NCBI GenBank assembly: GCA_902594705.1
Contig: CACJNI010000002.1
Span: forward strand, 62,001-126,000
DNA length: 64,000 nt
Origin: an uncultured Pelagibacteraceae bacterium
Lineage (GTDB): Bacteria > Pseudomonadota > Alphaproteobacteria > Pelagibacterales > Pelagibacteraceae
Reading direction: 5' to 3'
A model generated the notes under the pieces. That model saw only the letters and a program-made list of their open reading frames with translations. It did not search any database and was not told the DNA's origin. Both the position numbers and the translations under genes were made by a program. This document shows, piece by piece, positions 1 to 8,078 of this stretch; position 1 is the first letter of the stretch, and each line of letters starts with the position of its first letter.

Positions 1-577
1 TATACTTTTGAGAGTCTCTTCTATTAATTCCCTTTTTTACTAACCATTCACTCAGAGTTTGTAGTAATTCATAAAATGGTGCCATCATTGATGAAGTTGA
101 CCAAAAATTTAGTGATAGGTTTTCATTTTTTATTTCAACAGATGTGCCAAGCTTATTAAAAAAATTTCTAACTTGTTTATCTGGAGGAAAAATTGGTACC
201 GGTCCTTTTCTAAGAGAAATTGGAGGTAAAGGAATTGCTCTAATAATCTTGGCTTTAACTTTAATATATTTTTTTAATTCAGTCATTTTTATAGTTGATA
301 TAAAACTTATTATCGTTTGACCTTTTTTAAATTTTAATTTTGGAAGAATAATTTTTCCAATCGTTGGTGTTACTGCTAAAAAAACCCAATTTGATTGATT
401 TATAATGTCCTGATTATCAGCAGATATTTTTATCTTTTTACTTTTTCCTCTAAGTTCACTTGAAATTTTTGAATTTCTCTTTGAAACAATTATTTTATTA
501 ATTTTTAATTTTGACCCCAGTATTCCGTTGATTACTGATTTCGAGATATGTCCTGTACCAATAAATCCGATTTTCAT
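1..577 (-). CDS. ProC-family NAD(P)-dependent reductase (pyrroline-5-carboxylate reductase-like), partial
   Basis: The gene starts at the ATG at 577 and runs off the left edge, so only about the first 192 residues are visible. The N-terminus begins MKIGFIGTGHISKSVINGIL, a Rossmann GxGxxxxS/A nucleotide-binding turn typical of ProC-type enzymes. Further on, WVFLAVTP and IISFISTI match the family pattern at the end of the Rossmann domain, and IIRAIPLPPISLRKGP resembles the RxMPN segment of ProC with changes. Classical ProC makes proline from pyrroline-5-carboxylate. The altered RAIPLPP motif (no RxMPNTP) makes a different imine or keto substrate possible. It lies 32 bases downstream of the glutarate hydroxylase gene on the same strand, at the end of the long liv operon, so a role in amino-acid catabolism is an inference. 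The C-terminal dimerisation domain is not visible. Confidence 0.75.
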   Translation of the reverse strand, partial: MKIGFIGTGHISKSVINGILGSKLKINKIIVSKRNSKISSELRGKSKKIKISADNQDIINQSNWVFLAVTPTIGKIILPKLKFKKGQTIISFISTIKMTELKKYIKVKAKIIRAIPLPPISLRKGPVPIFPPDKQVRNFFNKLGTSVEIKNENLSLNFWSTSSMMAPFYELLQTLSEWLVKKGINRRDSQKY

Positions 578-609
578 GATAACTAAGTGATTATTATCAC
601 TAAAATTAA

Positions 610-1530
610 TTAATTAGTAAAAAAAGAACCTCTAATTCTTAGTAATTCTCTTGATAATTTTTTATTTTCTACAAATGGTTTTCTACCATGAAGCCAGAAA
701 TAGTTATTTGCAACTACTGAAAAGCCAACTGGTAAAGGCATTACAATCTTTTTTTGACTTCCTTCTAAAGAGTCTGATAATTTTTGTAGAAATAATCCTT
801 GTTCCATATTTTTGGGCTCAGGAAATTGGTCTATGTAAGAAATTTGTGGTTTTCCATTTTCGTCTTCTGAAAAAACAGGATGTTCCACCTTGTAATCAAC
901 ATTTTTACTTTTAGGAGAACCCCATATAAAGTTTTGTTTTCCAACTTTATCATTAGTTAAGCTATCTAAATGTTCCCAATCATCAAGGTGTAACATTGCA
1001 GTTTCACCTCCTTGAACATTTTCTTCCTCCATTTTTAACATTAATAACCAATCAGTTTTTTCTTTGACGTAAGTTCCATCAGTATGAAGATCCATATTAG
1101 TATATGCTTTTCTAAGATATGAGTCGCTATTATCCTCATGTTTAACATGAAATCTCGCATAATATTTTCCAGCCATTGAATCAAAATTTGGATTACCTAG
1201 TAAGTGTGTTACAGCTGTTGATAGTTTAATAAGAAAATTGTTATCAATTTTTTTGGATTTATTTTTAGGTCCTATAACGAAACAACCTGTGTCTCTATCT
1301 CTTAATATAGAGTTTATAAATTTTCCCAGCTTTCCACCCGTTGAATCATCTAAAGATTTTGCAAGTGTAAATCTAGTAAAAGGTTTATATTCAAGAGCTG
1401 TAATATCAAATTTTTTAAAAGGAAATATTAGTTTATCTATAATTTCATCTTCAATTTTAATATTGATTATTCTTTTGGAATAATCACTAAATGAAATATC
1501 AAACCCTTGAATAGTATCTAAGCTATCCAT
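610..1530 (-). CDS. glaH: Glutarate 2-hydroxylase (CsiD/GlaH family Fe(II)/2-oxoglutarate dioxygenase)
   Basis: The 306-residue protein aligns by eye along its whole length with the CsiD/GlaH family: TIQGFDIS near the N-terminus, ALEYKPFTRF, NFDSMAGKYYARF, DNSDSYLRKAY, LHTDGTY, GGETAMLHLDDWEHLD, SYIDQFPEPK and FWLHGRKPF. The facial triad is visible as H149-x-D151 and H281, with arginines in the C-terminal RELLRIRG segment for 2-oxoglutarate. The family hydroxylates glutarate to L-2-hydroxyglutarate, a step of lysine catabolism. In E. coli it sits with lhgO and gab genes. Here the partners are different: it follows the secreted pentapeptide protein by 5 bases and precedes a ProC-like gene, in line with the liv/azlCD genes. 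No lhgO or gabDT is seen nearby, so the fate of the product is not shown. The start is the ATG at 1530; no clear Shine-Dalgarno was found. Confidence 0.9.
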   Translation of the reverse strand: MDSLDTIQGFDISFSDYSKRIINIKIEDEIIDKLIFPFKKFDITALEYKPFTRFTLAKSLDDSTGGKLGKFINSILRDRDTGCFVIGPKNKSKKIDNNFLIKLSTAVTHLLGNPNFDSMAGKYYARFHVKHEDNSDSYLRKAYTNMDLHTDGTYVKEKTDWLLMLKMEEENVQGGETAMLHLDDWEHLDSLTNDKVGKQNFIWGSPKSKNVDYKVEHPVFSEDENGKPQISYIDQFPEPKNMEQGLFLQKLSDSLEGSQKKIVMPLPVGFSVVANNYFWLHGRKPFVENKKLSRELLRIRGSFFTN

Positions 1531-1535
1531 TATAA

Positions 1536-2042
1536 TTATTTGTTACAAACTCCAATTGAATTTGGTCCACATGTTTCACCATTAGTCCATGTTGCTCCAA
1601 TTAAATTTGCTCCATCAAAATTAGCATTGGTCATATTTGATGAAGTAAAATTAGCTTCCATTAAATTTGCATTTTGAAAATTAGCTTCAATCAATGTTGA
1701 GCCCATAAAATCAACTCTTGTCATATTGGCTCCTGTAAAGTTAGCTTTTTCGAAATTTCCACCAACTAGAGTTGACTCATATAAGTTAGCTCTAACAAAT
1801 GTTGACTCTGGAAAAGTTCCAAATGATAAATTTGAATTCATCATAATGCTTTTATCAAAATTTACTTGTATAAAACTTGCGAATGATAAGTTTGAGTTAG
1901 GCAAATAACTACCTTGCAAATCTTGTCCATCTGAAAATCTACAATTGGTATAATCGACACCATCAGTTAAAGGATCATCACATGCTGCTTGTGAAATACC
2001 TGGTATTAAAATTAAGAACAATAGTAAAATAATTTTTTTCAT
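1536..2042 (-). CDS. Secreted pentapeptide-repeat protein
   Basis: A 168-residue protein with a clear signal peptide (MKKIILLLFLILIPGISQAA, cleavage after SQA likely). It is followed by about 20 consecutive A(N/D)Lxx-type pentapeptides between residues 40 and 150, for example FEKANFTGANMTRVDFMGST. Such repeats fold into a right-handed quadrilateral beta-helix. Four cysteines (two after the signal peptide, two near the C-terminus) suggest disulphides capping the helix ends, consistent with a periplasmic location. The start codon abuts the azlD stop (TAA then ATG), so it is translationally coupled to the amino-acid exporter genes. Its function is unknown. Most characterised pentapeptide-repeat proteins are cytoplasmic (Qnr/MfpA type), and that role cannot be transferred here. 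Confidence 0.85.
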   Translation of the reverse strand: MKKIILLLFLILIPGISQAACDDPLTDGVDYTNCRFSDGQDLQGSYLPNSNLSFASFIQVNFDKSIMMNSNLSFGTFPESTFVRANLYESTLVGGNFEKANFTGANMTRVDFMGSTLIEANFQNANLMEANFTSSNMTNANFDGANLIGATWTNGETCGPNSIGVCNK

Positions 2043-2369
2043 TTATATCGTAAAGCTACTTAATAAAAACATAATGATAGCAGAGAATAAAGTTGGGTAA
2101 ACTAAATTATTTCTAGTTAATTTAAAAATTATTATTGCTAAAAGTACAACAATAAATCTGGAAAAGTAATTACTGTCAGAAAGTGCACCAGCTGGAAATA
2201 TTATCATTCTAGAAATTAGAGCCGCCAATGTCGAATAGGCTAAATAATTAAACCACCTATATATTTTAGTATTTTCATCTATTATTTCAGAAGTAAAAGC
2301 TCCTAAAAACCTTGAGATATAAGTTGCTAAGGATGTAATAACTATTATTAAAACAATATTAGCTGACAT
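2043..2369 (-). CDS. azlD: AzlD-family branched-chain amino acid transport subunit
   Basis: A 108-residue hydrophobic protein with about four membrane segments, matching the small AzlD partner. TSLATYISRFLGAF near the N-terminus fits the family's conserved T-x-x-x-R start, and a central YLAYSTLAALISRMI helix follows. AzlC and AzlD together export branched-chain amino acids and analogues (AzlCD of Bacillus, BrnFE of Corynebacterium). It overlaps the end of azlC by 11 bases, the usual arrangement for this pair. An exporter directly behind an importer operon suggests overflow control or exchange of the same substrate class; this is inference. Confidence 0.85.
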   Translation of the reverse strand: MSANIVLIIVITSLATYISRFLGAFTSEIIDENTKIYRWFNYLAYSTLAALISRMIIFPAGALSDSNYFSRFIVVLLAIIIFKLTRNNLVYPTLFSAIIMFLLSSFTI

Positions 2370-3063
2370 TTTTCTCCCCTATTACAAAAGCAACAGTTCC
2401 AGCTACAAATCCACCAATCAAAACACACCAATCAGGACTAATAAAATAAAATAAAGGTCCTAAGATAGCTCCTAAAATTATTGAAACATTTAATTGTATA
2501 GACTTCATCACTCCTATCATTGTGCAAGTAAAATAAATTGGATTAATTATAGCTAATCCAATCATCATTTCTCTATTTAAGAAATCAGCAGAGTAATAAC
2601 CTAAGATAGTTGAAAAAATTGCTATCAACCAAGTTGCAGTTCCAATTCCTATCCAAAAATCGACTCTATATTTTTTTTCAATATCTTTATAATTATTTTT
2701 AAGAATTAACCACGAAGATACCGCAACAAAATGACAGGATAAATAATACTTCCATCTTGGTTGACTTTGGTGCTTTAACAATGGCATTAAAGATACAGTC
2801 ATCGGATACAATCTTGCATTAACTAACCAAACTGCAAAAAATAAATTAAGTAACGAAACGCCAATCAAAATTGATTCTGCCATCACAAGTGAGCCAGGTA
2901 ATGCATAAGTTAAAAAAGTAGAAAAAATACTTTCTTGAATTGTAAAACCTAAATTTTTTAGTAATGCACCTATTGCTAAAAAGCTTAAACCTAAAGCAAT
3001 TGCAGGGCTATCGAATTCTTTTGCACAAAGAATTCCTTTGAAAAAATATTTTGAATTAATCAT
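2359..3063 (-). CDS. azlC: AzlC-family branched-chain amino acid exporter, large subunit
   Basis: A 234-residue membrane protein with about seven or eight hydrophobic segments. It carries the AzlC signature near the N-terminus: GILCAKEFDSPAIALGLSFL, then a segment ending in TYALPGSLVM, then the family's NARLYPMTVSL motif (compare N-x-R-x-x-L-M-S). Its ATG overlaps the livF stop by 4 bases (ATGA), so it is coupled to the liv ABC operon, and it overlaps azlD by 11 bases. AzlC with AzlD forms an inner-membrane exporter of leucine, isoleucine, valine or analogues. The real substrate is not determined by sequence. Confidence 0.87.
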   Translation of the reverse strand: MINSKYFFKGILCAKEFDSPAIALGLSFLAIGALLKNLGFTIQESIFSTFLTYALPGSLVMAESILIGVSLLNLFFAVWLVNARLYPMTVSLMPLLKHQSQPRWKYYLSCHFVAVSSWLILKNNYKDIEKKYRVDFWIGIGTATWLIAIFSTILGYYSADFLNREMMIGLAIINPIYFTCTMIGVMKSIQLNVSIILGAILGPLFYFISPDWCVLIGGFVAGTVAFVIGEKNVS

Positions 3064-3845
3064 CCGCCTAGAAATAGACGTCCAACATCATCATTTTTAA
3101 GTAAATCATCACCTCTTCCTGCTATAGCAGTTTGGCCAGATACTAATACATATCCAATATCAGAAAACTCTAAACCTTTTTTGGCGTTTTGCTCAACTAG
3201 AATAATTGTTTTTTTTTCATTTTTTTGTAAGTCTCCCAAAATTTCAAATACCATATCAATATATCTCGGCTCTAATCCAATAGAAGGTTCATCAACTAAA
3301 AGAACTGAAGGCTTCATTACTAAAGCTCTAGATATTTCTAATAATCTTCTTTCACCACCTGACAAAACTTTTGCTGGTTGATTTCTTCTGTTCCTTAATC
3401 TTTCATATTTATCTAAAATCTTTTCTGCTTCTTGATATGACTCTTCGGTTTTATCTTTGATAAAACCACCCATTAACAAATTTTCTTCAACAGTCATATC
3501 TGGAAAAACTGAATTATCTTGCAGAATATAAGCTATACCAACTGACTTTAATTTTTCAGCTGGAGTTAAATTTGTTATTTCTTTTCCATCAATTTCAATT
3601 TTACCAGAAAAAATATTTGTAAATCCATATATAGAATGAAGTATTGTTGATTTACCTGCTCCATTAGGACCAATTAAACATAATGATTGTGCTTTGCTTA
3701 CAAATAAATCAAAATTATGTAAAATCTCCATTTTACCATATCCAGCATTCAAATTTTTTATTGTTAAATGAGTATCTTCAGAGGATAAGTTTTTTAGATC
3801 TTCTGCACCAGGTGCTTTTCCTAAAACTTCATATTGATTAGACAT
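3060..3845 (-). CDS. livF: ABC transporter ATP-binding protein, LivF type
   Basis: A 261-residue ATPase with Walker A GPNGAGKST (around residue 59), Q-loop LQDNSVFPDMTVEEN, signature LSGGERR, Walker B VLLVDEPSIGLEP and an H-loop region where VEQN replaces the His, as is normal in LivF proteins. It has an N-terminal extension of about 20 residues (MSNQYEVLGKAPGAEDLKNL) before the ABC core, longer than usual LivF. It forms the heterodimeric motor with LivG on the inner face of the membrane and drives LivHM. Its start overlaps the livG stop by one base (TAATG), and its end overlaps azlC. Confidence 0.92.
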   Translation of the reverse strand: MSNQYEVLGKAPGAEDLKNLSSEDTHLTIKNLNAGYGKMEILHNFDLFVSKAQSLCLIGPNGAGKSTILHSIYGFTNIFSGKIEIDGKEITNLTPAEKLKSVGIAYILQDNSVFPDMTVEENLLMGGFIKDKTEESYQEAEKILDKYERLRNRRNQPAKVLSGGERRLLEISRALVMKPSVLLVDEPSIGLEPRYIDMVFEILGDLQKNEKKTIILVEQNAKKGLEFSDIGYVLVSGQTAIAGRGDDLLKNDDVGRLFLGG

Positions 3846-4585
3846 TATTGAGCCCCCAAATATGCATCTACTACTCTTTTGTCATTTTTAATCTCTTCTG
3901 GAGTGCCATTTGCAAGCATTTTGCCATGAGCAAGACAAAATATGTCTTCAGCTAATTGCATAATTACTCTCATATTATGCTCAATAACAAGTAATGTTAT
4001 TCCAAAATCTTGATTAACTTTGATTAGTCTATCAATAATTCCATTAATTAAAGTAGGATTAATACCTGCTGTTGGCTCATCTAATAGTAGCATTTCTGGT
4101 TCATTCATTAATGCCATTGCAAGTTCTAATAACTTTTGCTGACCAAAAGATAAGTCTCCTGCCCTGAGTTTTCTTTTTTGATACAAGCCAACAAAATTAA
4201 GTAAATTTTCTGCCTTTTCCGTAAGTTCTTTAGGAATTTTTGAGAAAATTTTAAACAAACTCTCATCACTACCTTTGTGACTGATAAGCATATTGTCTAC
4301 ACAATTTAATTTTCCATATATCCTTGTTTGCTGAAATGTTCTTAATAAACCAAGTTTAGCTATTACTGGAACAGGTAACTCTGATACTTCTTTTCCATTA
4401 AACTTAATTGAACCATTATCTATTGGATAGGTACCAACTATTGAATTAAATAAAGTAGTTTTTCCTGATCCATTAGGTCCTATAAGTCCTACTATCTTTC
4501 CTTTTTCAACTGACATCGAAATATCAACATTAGCTTTAACACCACCAAATGATTTACTTACGTTGTTTACTTCTAAAATACTCAT
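3845..4585 (-). CDS. livG: ABC transporter ATP-binding protein, LivG type
   Basis: A 246-residue ATPase with Walker A GPNGSGKTT, the Q-loop in LLRTFQQTRIY, the LivG-typical signature LSFGQQKLLELA, Walker B MLLLDEPTAGINP and H-loop VIEHNM. It ends with the LAHGKMLANGTPEEI segment characteristic of LivG. It pairs with LivF to power uptake of amino acids or related solutes through LivHM. The start overlaps the livM stop by 4 bases (ATGA) and the stop overlaps the livF start, indicating coupled translation. Confidence 0.93.
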   Translation of the reverse strand: MSILEVNNVSKSFGGVKANVDISMSVEKGKIVGLIGPNGSGKTTLFNSIVGTYPIDNGSIKFNGKEVSELPVPVIAKLGLLRTFQQTRIYGKLNCVDNMLISHKGSDESLFKIFSKIPKELTEKAENLLNFVGLYQKRKLRAGDLSFGQQKLLELAMALMNEPEMLLLDEPTAGINPTLINGIIDRLIKVNQDFGITLLVIEHNMRVIMQLAEDIFCLAHGKMLANGTPEEIKNDKRVVDAYLGAQ

Positions 4586-5634
4586 TTTAATTCTACCTGT
4601 GCTTTTCGATCTGCTTCATCAACAACTTCACCAAATCTTTCTGGATATTTTTCTCTTAACCATCCCATTAATCCCTCTGGGAAATAAATTACTATAACTA
4701 CAATTAAAACTCCTAATGCAACATACTGCCAACCAAGGAAGAATGTCCAAAAACCTTCTTTAAAAAAATGGAATAAAGTTGCGCCAATTATTGGCCCCCA
4801 TAAAGTTCCCTTACCACCAAGGATTGCCATTAAAACCATAAAAACACCCATCTCTCTTCCATCAAATGCTACATCTGTTGAGTCTATGTATCCAACTAGA
4901 CCTCCCATTATTCCGCCAGCAAGACCACAAAAGAAAGCTGAGATCATCCATCCAGTTATTTTGTATTTCATAGTCTCGATTCCCATTGCTTCAGCTTTGT
5001 CTTCATTATCTCTGATAGCATTCAGAATTAATCTAAACCTTGTTGTATAAATTGCTCTTACAGCAATGAATGTAAGTACCAATGCACCAAAACTTAAAAA
5101 ATAAAAAAACTCACCTCTTGCCTCAAGACCTCCTATGTTTGGAAAAGGAGGGGTGGTAAAGCCTTGTCCAGCTCCAATAATTTCGATACCACCAGAAATT
5201 TCTCCTGCCGCAACTCCTAAACCTAAGGTACAAATTGCAAAATAATGACCTCTTAATCCTAAAATTGCATAACCAATTAACCCTGCAACAATTGTTGGGA
5301 CTACCGCAGCAACCACAAGTCCAGCTGCCATACCTTGAAAAAATTGTGAAGGAGTATGTACAAAAGTTTTTTCACCACCACTTTCAGTCCATTCAGCTAA
5401 TGGAAAAAACATACCAACTTGAACAGATGCACAGAGATACATTCCCAAACCATAAAAAAGAATATTTCCAAATGTGTTGTAGCCCATTTCACCACCTTGG
5501 ATATTCCAAGTGGTTGCAAGAACAATTAAAATACATAAAATTGATAATTGAACTTTAAAAGCTGGAAAAATAAATGGTGCAACTAAACCAAATACCAAAA
5601 TTCCTATATACAAAATCCAACTATTTTTGTTCAT
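4582..5634 (-). CDS. livM: ABC transporter permease, LivM type
   Basis: A 350-residue inner-membrane permease with about nine or ten membrane segments. Typical LivM landmarks are visible: GYNTFGNILFYGLGMYLCA (the usual GQ-x-S-FG is GYNTFG here), GLRGHYFAICTLGLGVA, then IRDNEDKAEAMGI (the EAA-like ATPase-coupling loop) and FMVLMAILGGKGTLWGPI. A hydrophilic stretch around residues 80-95 lies between early membrane segments. The C-terminus carries a charged tail. It forms the translocation pathway with LivH. The 60-residue small protein overlaps its start by 14 bases, and livG overlaps its stop. Confidence 0.92.
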   Translation of the reverse strand: MNKNSWILYIGILVFGLVAPFIFPAFKVQLSILCILIVLATTWNIQGGEMGYNTFGNILFYGLGMYLCASVQVGMFFPLAEWTESGGEKTFVHTPSQFFQGMAAGLVVAAVVPTIVAGLIGYAILGLRGHYFAICTLGLGVAAGEISGGIEIIGAGQGFTTPPFPNIGGLEARGEFFYFLSFGALVLTFIAVRAIYTTRFRLILNAIRDNEDKAEAMGIETMKYKITGWMISAFFCGLAGGIMGGLVGYIDSTDVAFDGREMGVFMVLMAILGGKGTLWGPIIGATLFHFFKEGFWTFFLGWQYVALGVLIVVIVIYFPEGLMGWLREKYPERFGEVVDEADRKAQVELK

Positions 5635-5803
5635 ATATGCTCTCTATTTTATCTCTAAAATCTTCATCAACTGTAAAATAATGTCCATTTTCCTCATGAA
5701 GACTAGATCCTGTTGAATGATATTCATCTAAATGTTTTTTAAATTTCTCAATATCTATTTCTATCAGTTTGCCATTATCGTCTTTAATTTTAACTTTTCT
5801 CAC
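5621..5803 (-). CDS. Small hypothetical protein (60 aa) encoded between livH and livM
   Basis: A 60-residue, highly charged, soluble protein beginning MRKVKIKDDNGKLIEIDIEK, with no signal peptide or membrane segment. It starts with GTG at 5803, whose last two bases begin the livH stop (GTGA overlap). Its end overlaps the livM start by 14 bases, so it is held in phase with both permease genes, which argues that it is translated. GAGAG lies a few bases upstream as a possible Shine-Dalgarno. The composition (beta-rich start, acidic HEENGHYFTVDEDFRDKIE later) suggests a small alpha/beta fold. I do not recognise the family. A role in assembling or regulating the transporter is inferred from position only. 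Confidence 0.65.
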   Translation of the reverse strand: MRKVKIKDDNGKLIEIDIEKFKKHLDEYHSTGSSLHEENGHYFTVDEDFRDKIESIYEQK

Positions 5804-6693
5804 TTCAAGTACTCTCTTTTTCTTGAAAGTTTAAATCTTCTGTAAACTAAAATTAAAACTAATAATAAGAAGACTGAACCTATTCTAAATTCTGTACCAA
5901 GAATATAATCTGCAAATTCTTCAAATATTCCTAATCCCATACCTGACATTGCTACTCCAGGTAAATTTCCTAATCCTGCAACAATAACAATCATAAATGA
6001 TCTTATAGTGTAAGGTAATCCCATATAAGGGTGGATCGTAAATGTTATTGAAATTAATGCTCCAGCTACACCGCATAATGCAGCATTTATTCCAAATGTT
6101 GCTGCGTAAACCTTTTCAGTATCAACACCTAATATCTTTGCAGCTCTAGCATTTTGAGCTGTTGCCCTAATTGCACGTCCAAGCTTCGATCTTTTCATAT
6201 AAACTACTAAACAAATTGCAAAGATAATACTGATAAAAGCAGAAAATATTTTAGAGTTTGGTAAAACAACATTATTATCAAATAACATTGTGGTTCCATA
6301 TCCTGAGTTAGCCAATACAACATCTGCACCAAATGCAAAGTTCATTAACTGCATAAAAAGAATGCTAATTCCAAAGGTTGCTAATATTGAGATGAAGAGA
6401 TCTCTATCGACAACTTTATTTATAACTAGTTTGTAAATCGCAATTCCAACAAAATACATAATTATAGGAGAGACAATTACTCCCCAGGCTGGATGAATAC
6501 CATAGAGATACATAAAATATGCAATGTAACCACCCAATATAACAAGGTCTCCTTGTGCAATGTTTATTATATTCATCACACCCCATTGCAGTGCCATTCC
6601 ATAAGCAATTAACGCAAATAATATTCCGAGTAAAAGTCCATCAAGACATGCTTGAATGGTTATCATTGGATATTGGAATACTAAAAAATCCAT
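5800..6693 (-). CDS. livH: ABC transporter permease, LivH type
   Basis: A 297-residue permease with about eight membrane segments. Family hallmarks: DGLLLGILFALIAYGMALQW, IINIAQGDLVILGGYIAYF (the LivH NxAHG-like turn reads NIAQGD), RDLFISILATFGISI, and the coupling loop IRATAQNARAAKILGVD. It ends with the RRFKLSRKREYLK basic tail. It pairs with LivM as the transmembrane channel. It starts 62 bases after the substrate-binding gene, past a hairpin that probably lowers its expression relative to livK. Confidence 0.92.
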   Translation of the reverse strand: MDFLVFQYPMITIQACLDGLLLGILFALIAYGMALQWGVMNIINIAQGDLVILGGYIAYFMYLYGIHPAWGVIVSPIIMYFVGIAIYKLVINKVVDRDLFISILATFGISILFMQLMNFAFGADVVLANSGYGTTMLFDNNVVLPNSKIFSAFISIIFAICLVVYMKRSKLGRAIRATAQNARAAKILGVDTEKVYAATFGINAALCGVAGALISITFTIHPYMGLPYTIRSFMIVIVAGLGNLPGVAMSGMGLGIFEEFADYILGTEFRIGSVFLLLVLILVYRRFKLSRKREYLK

Positions 6694-6713
6694 AATTTAA
6701 TTTTGATTTCTAT

Positions 6714-6743
6714 AAAAAAAAGCCCCCTATTTCTAGGGGGCTT
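6714..6743 (-). terminator. Hairpin with T-tract between livK and livH (partial terminator/attenuator)
   Basis: On the minus strand a perfect 10-base-pair stem (arms 6734-6743 and 6720-6729, AAGCCCCCTA and its complement) encloses a TTTC/GAAA tetraloop and is followed by a run of Ts (6719-6714). This is a textbook intrinsic terminator. It is GC-rich in a very AT-rich context and sits 12 bases after the livK stop. As livH and the rest follow with no visible new promoter, it likely lets only part of transcription through and protects the livK message. This would give more binding protein than permease, as is common for ABC operons. Confidence 0.85.
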
Positions 6744-6755
6744 AATTATTTTTTT

Positions 6756-7994
6756 TTATCTTTCAGACCACTTTGGTACTGGGTGTATTAACTCAGCTGA
6801 AGCCCATTTTAATGGAGCAACAACTTTATTTTCACACTTACCAGCATCATCACACATTACTTGGAAAAGTACCATTGGTTTGTCAACATTTTGACCACCA
6901 GGTGCAAATTTAATATTTCCATAGAATGTTTGCATGTTAGTTGCAGCGAGAGCATCTCTTACTTTTTTCTGATCAAAAGTGTTTGCTCTTTCAAAAGCAT
7001 CTTTAAATACTAACAATGCAGCTGAAGACTCTGCAGATTGATATGGCGGATCATAGCCAAATTCTTTCTCAAAATCTGCCGCATATGTCATACCATCTTT
7101 AAAGTAATCATCTTTATAAGTTAATGTTTTATGCCATTGAGAAGCACATAATGCATATTGAGAATTTTTACCATGTTGCTTTGATAATTTTGCAGCATCA
7201 CAGTGTGTCATAGCCAACATAGGAACATCAACTTTCATTTCTGAAATTTGTCTTATAGCTGTTAAAGCTCCTTTTGTATGACCAGAAACAACCAATACGT
7301 CTGGCTTCATTTGTTTTACTTTAACTAATGTAGCAGCCATATCATTAAGCTCTTTTGGAAGTTTATCATCGATTATAATTTCAGATCCAGTTTCTTTAGC
7401 AGCATCTAAAATACCTAATCTTACGTCTTGTGAGAATGCATCTTGCTCGAAAGCTTGTGCAATTCTTACACCTTTACCACCATTTAACTCAACAGCTGTT
7501 CTTATTGCTACATCAAGATATAAGTTTGCTGGTGCTAATACCGCAAATAGATATTTGTAACCTTTTGTAAACAAAGATCTAGAAGCACCGTTAGCCTCAA
7601 CCATTGGAACACCGTATTTTTCTGTTACTGGTGCGATCGCTTTTGTCAAACCTGAACTATATGGCCCAAGCATGAACTCTACTTTATCTTGTGAGATTAA
7701 TCTTTCTGCAAGCTGAGCTGCTCTCTTAGGGTTTGATTCATCATCATAATAAATAATATCAAACTTATAAGTTTTTCCCCCAACTTTTACTCCACCCATG
7801 CTGTTAATTCTATCAACAGCCATGTTATAGCCGTTTTGAGTATGAACACCATTAGATGAATACTTGCCAGTTAAAGAGATTGCAGCACCTAAAATAATCT
7901 TATCTCCAACTACTTTTGCAAACGATACAACTGAAGTTGAAAATAATAATGCTATTGCAGAAACAAATGTAATTAAAATGTTTTTTATTTTCAT
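6756..7994 (-). CDS. livK: ABC transporter periplasmic substrate-binding protein, LivK/Leu-Ile-Val type
   Basis: A 412-residue type I periplasmic binding protein with a signal peptide (about residues 1-26, ending SVVSFA). The family layout is clear: ILGAAISLTGKYSSNGVHTQ, GYNMAVDRINSMGGV, the DIIYYDDESNPKRAAQLAER hinge-lobe segment, FMLGPYSSGLTKAIAPV and the later AYDPPYQSAESSA-like region (GYDPPYQSAE). Two cysteine pairs are visible (around THCDAAK/YALCASQ and MCDDAGKC), which may be disulphides in the periplasm. AAAGGGG lies 6-9 bases ahead of the ATG as a strong Shine-Dalgarno. Members bind leucine-type amino acids, amides, urea or other small solutes. The specificity here is not readable. 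Confidence 0.92.
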   Translation of the reverse strand: MKIKNILITFVSAIALLFSTSVVSFAKVVGDKIILGAAISLTGKYSSNGVHTQNGYNMAVDRINSMGGVKVGGKTYKFDIIYYDDESNPKRAAQLAERLISQDKVEFMLGPYSSGLTKAIAPVTEKYGVPMVEANGASRSLFTKGYKYLFAVLAPANLYLDVAIRTAVELNGGKGVRIAQAFEQDAFSQDVRLGILDAAKETGSEIIIDDKLPKELNDMAATLVKVKQMKPDVLVVSGHTKGALTAIRQISEMKVDVPMLAMTHCDAAKLSKQHGKNSQYALCASQWHKTLTYKDDYFKDGMTYAADFEKEFGYDPPYQSAESSAALLVFKDAFERANTFDQKKVRDALAATNMQTFYGNIKFAPGGQNVDKPMVLFQVMCDDAGKCENKVVAPLKWASAELIHPVPKWSER

Positions 7995-8078
7995 TTATTC
8001 CCCTTTATTTAATTAATAAAGTTTAAATTAATAACAAAAATTATTTAATTGCAAGTGTGAGTAGTAACGCAATATAAC

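Noticed and set aside
651-1483. Plus-strand reading frames over the glutarate hydroxylase gene
   Set aside because: They lie opposite a convincing minus-strand gene, have no recognisable domain and look like shadows of it.
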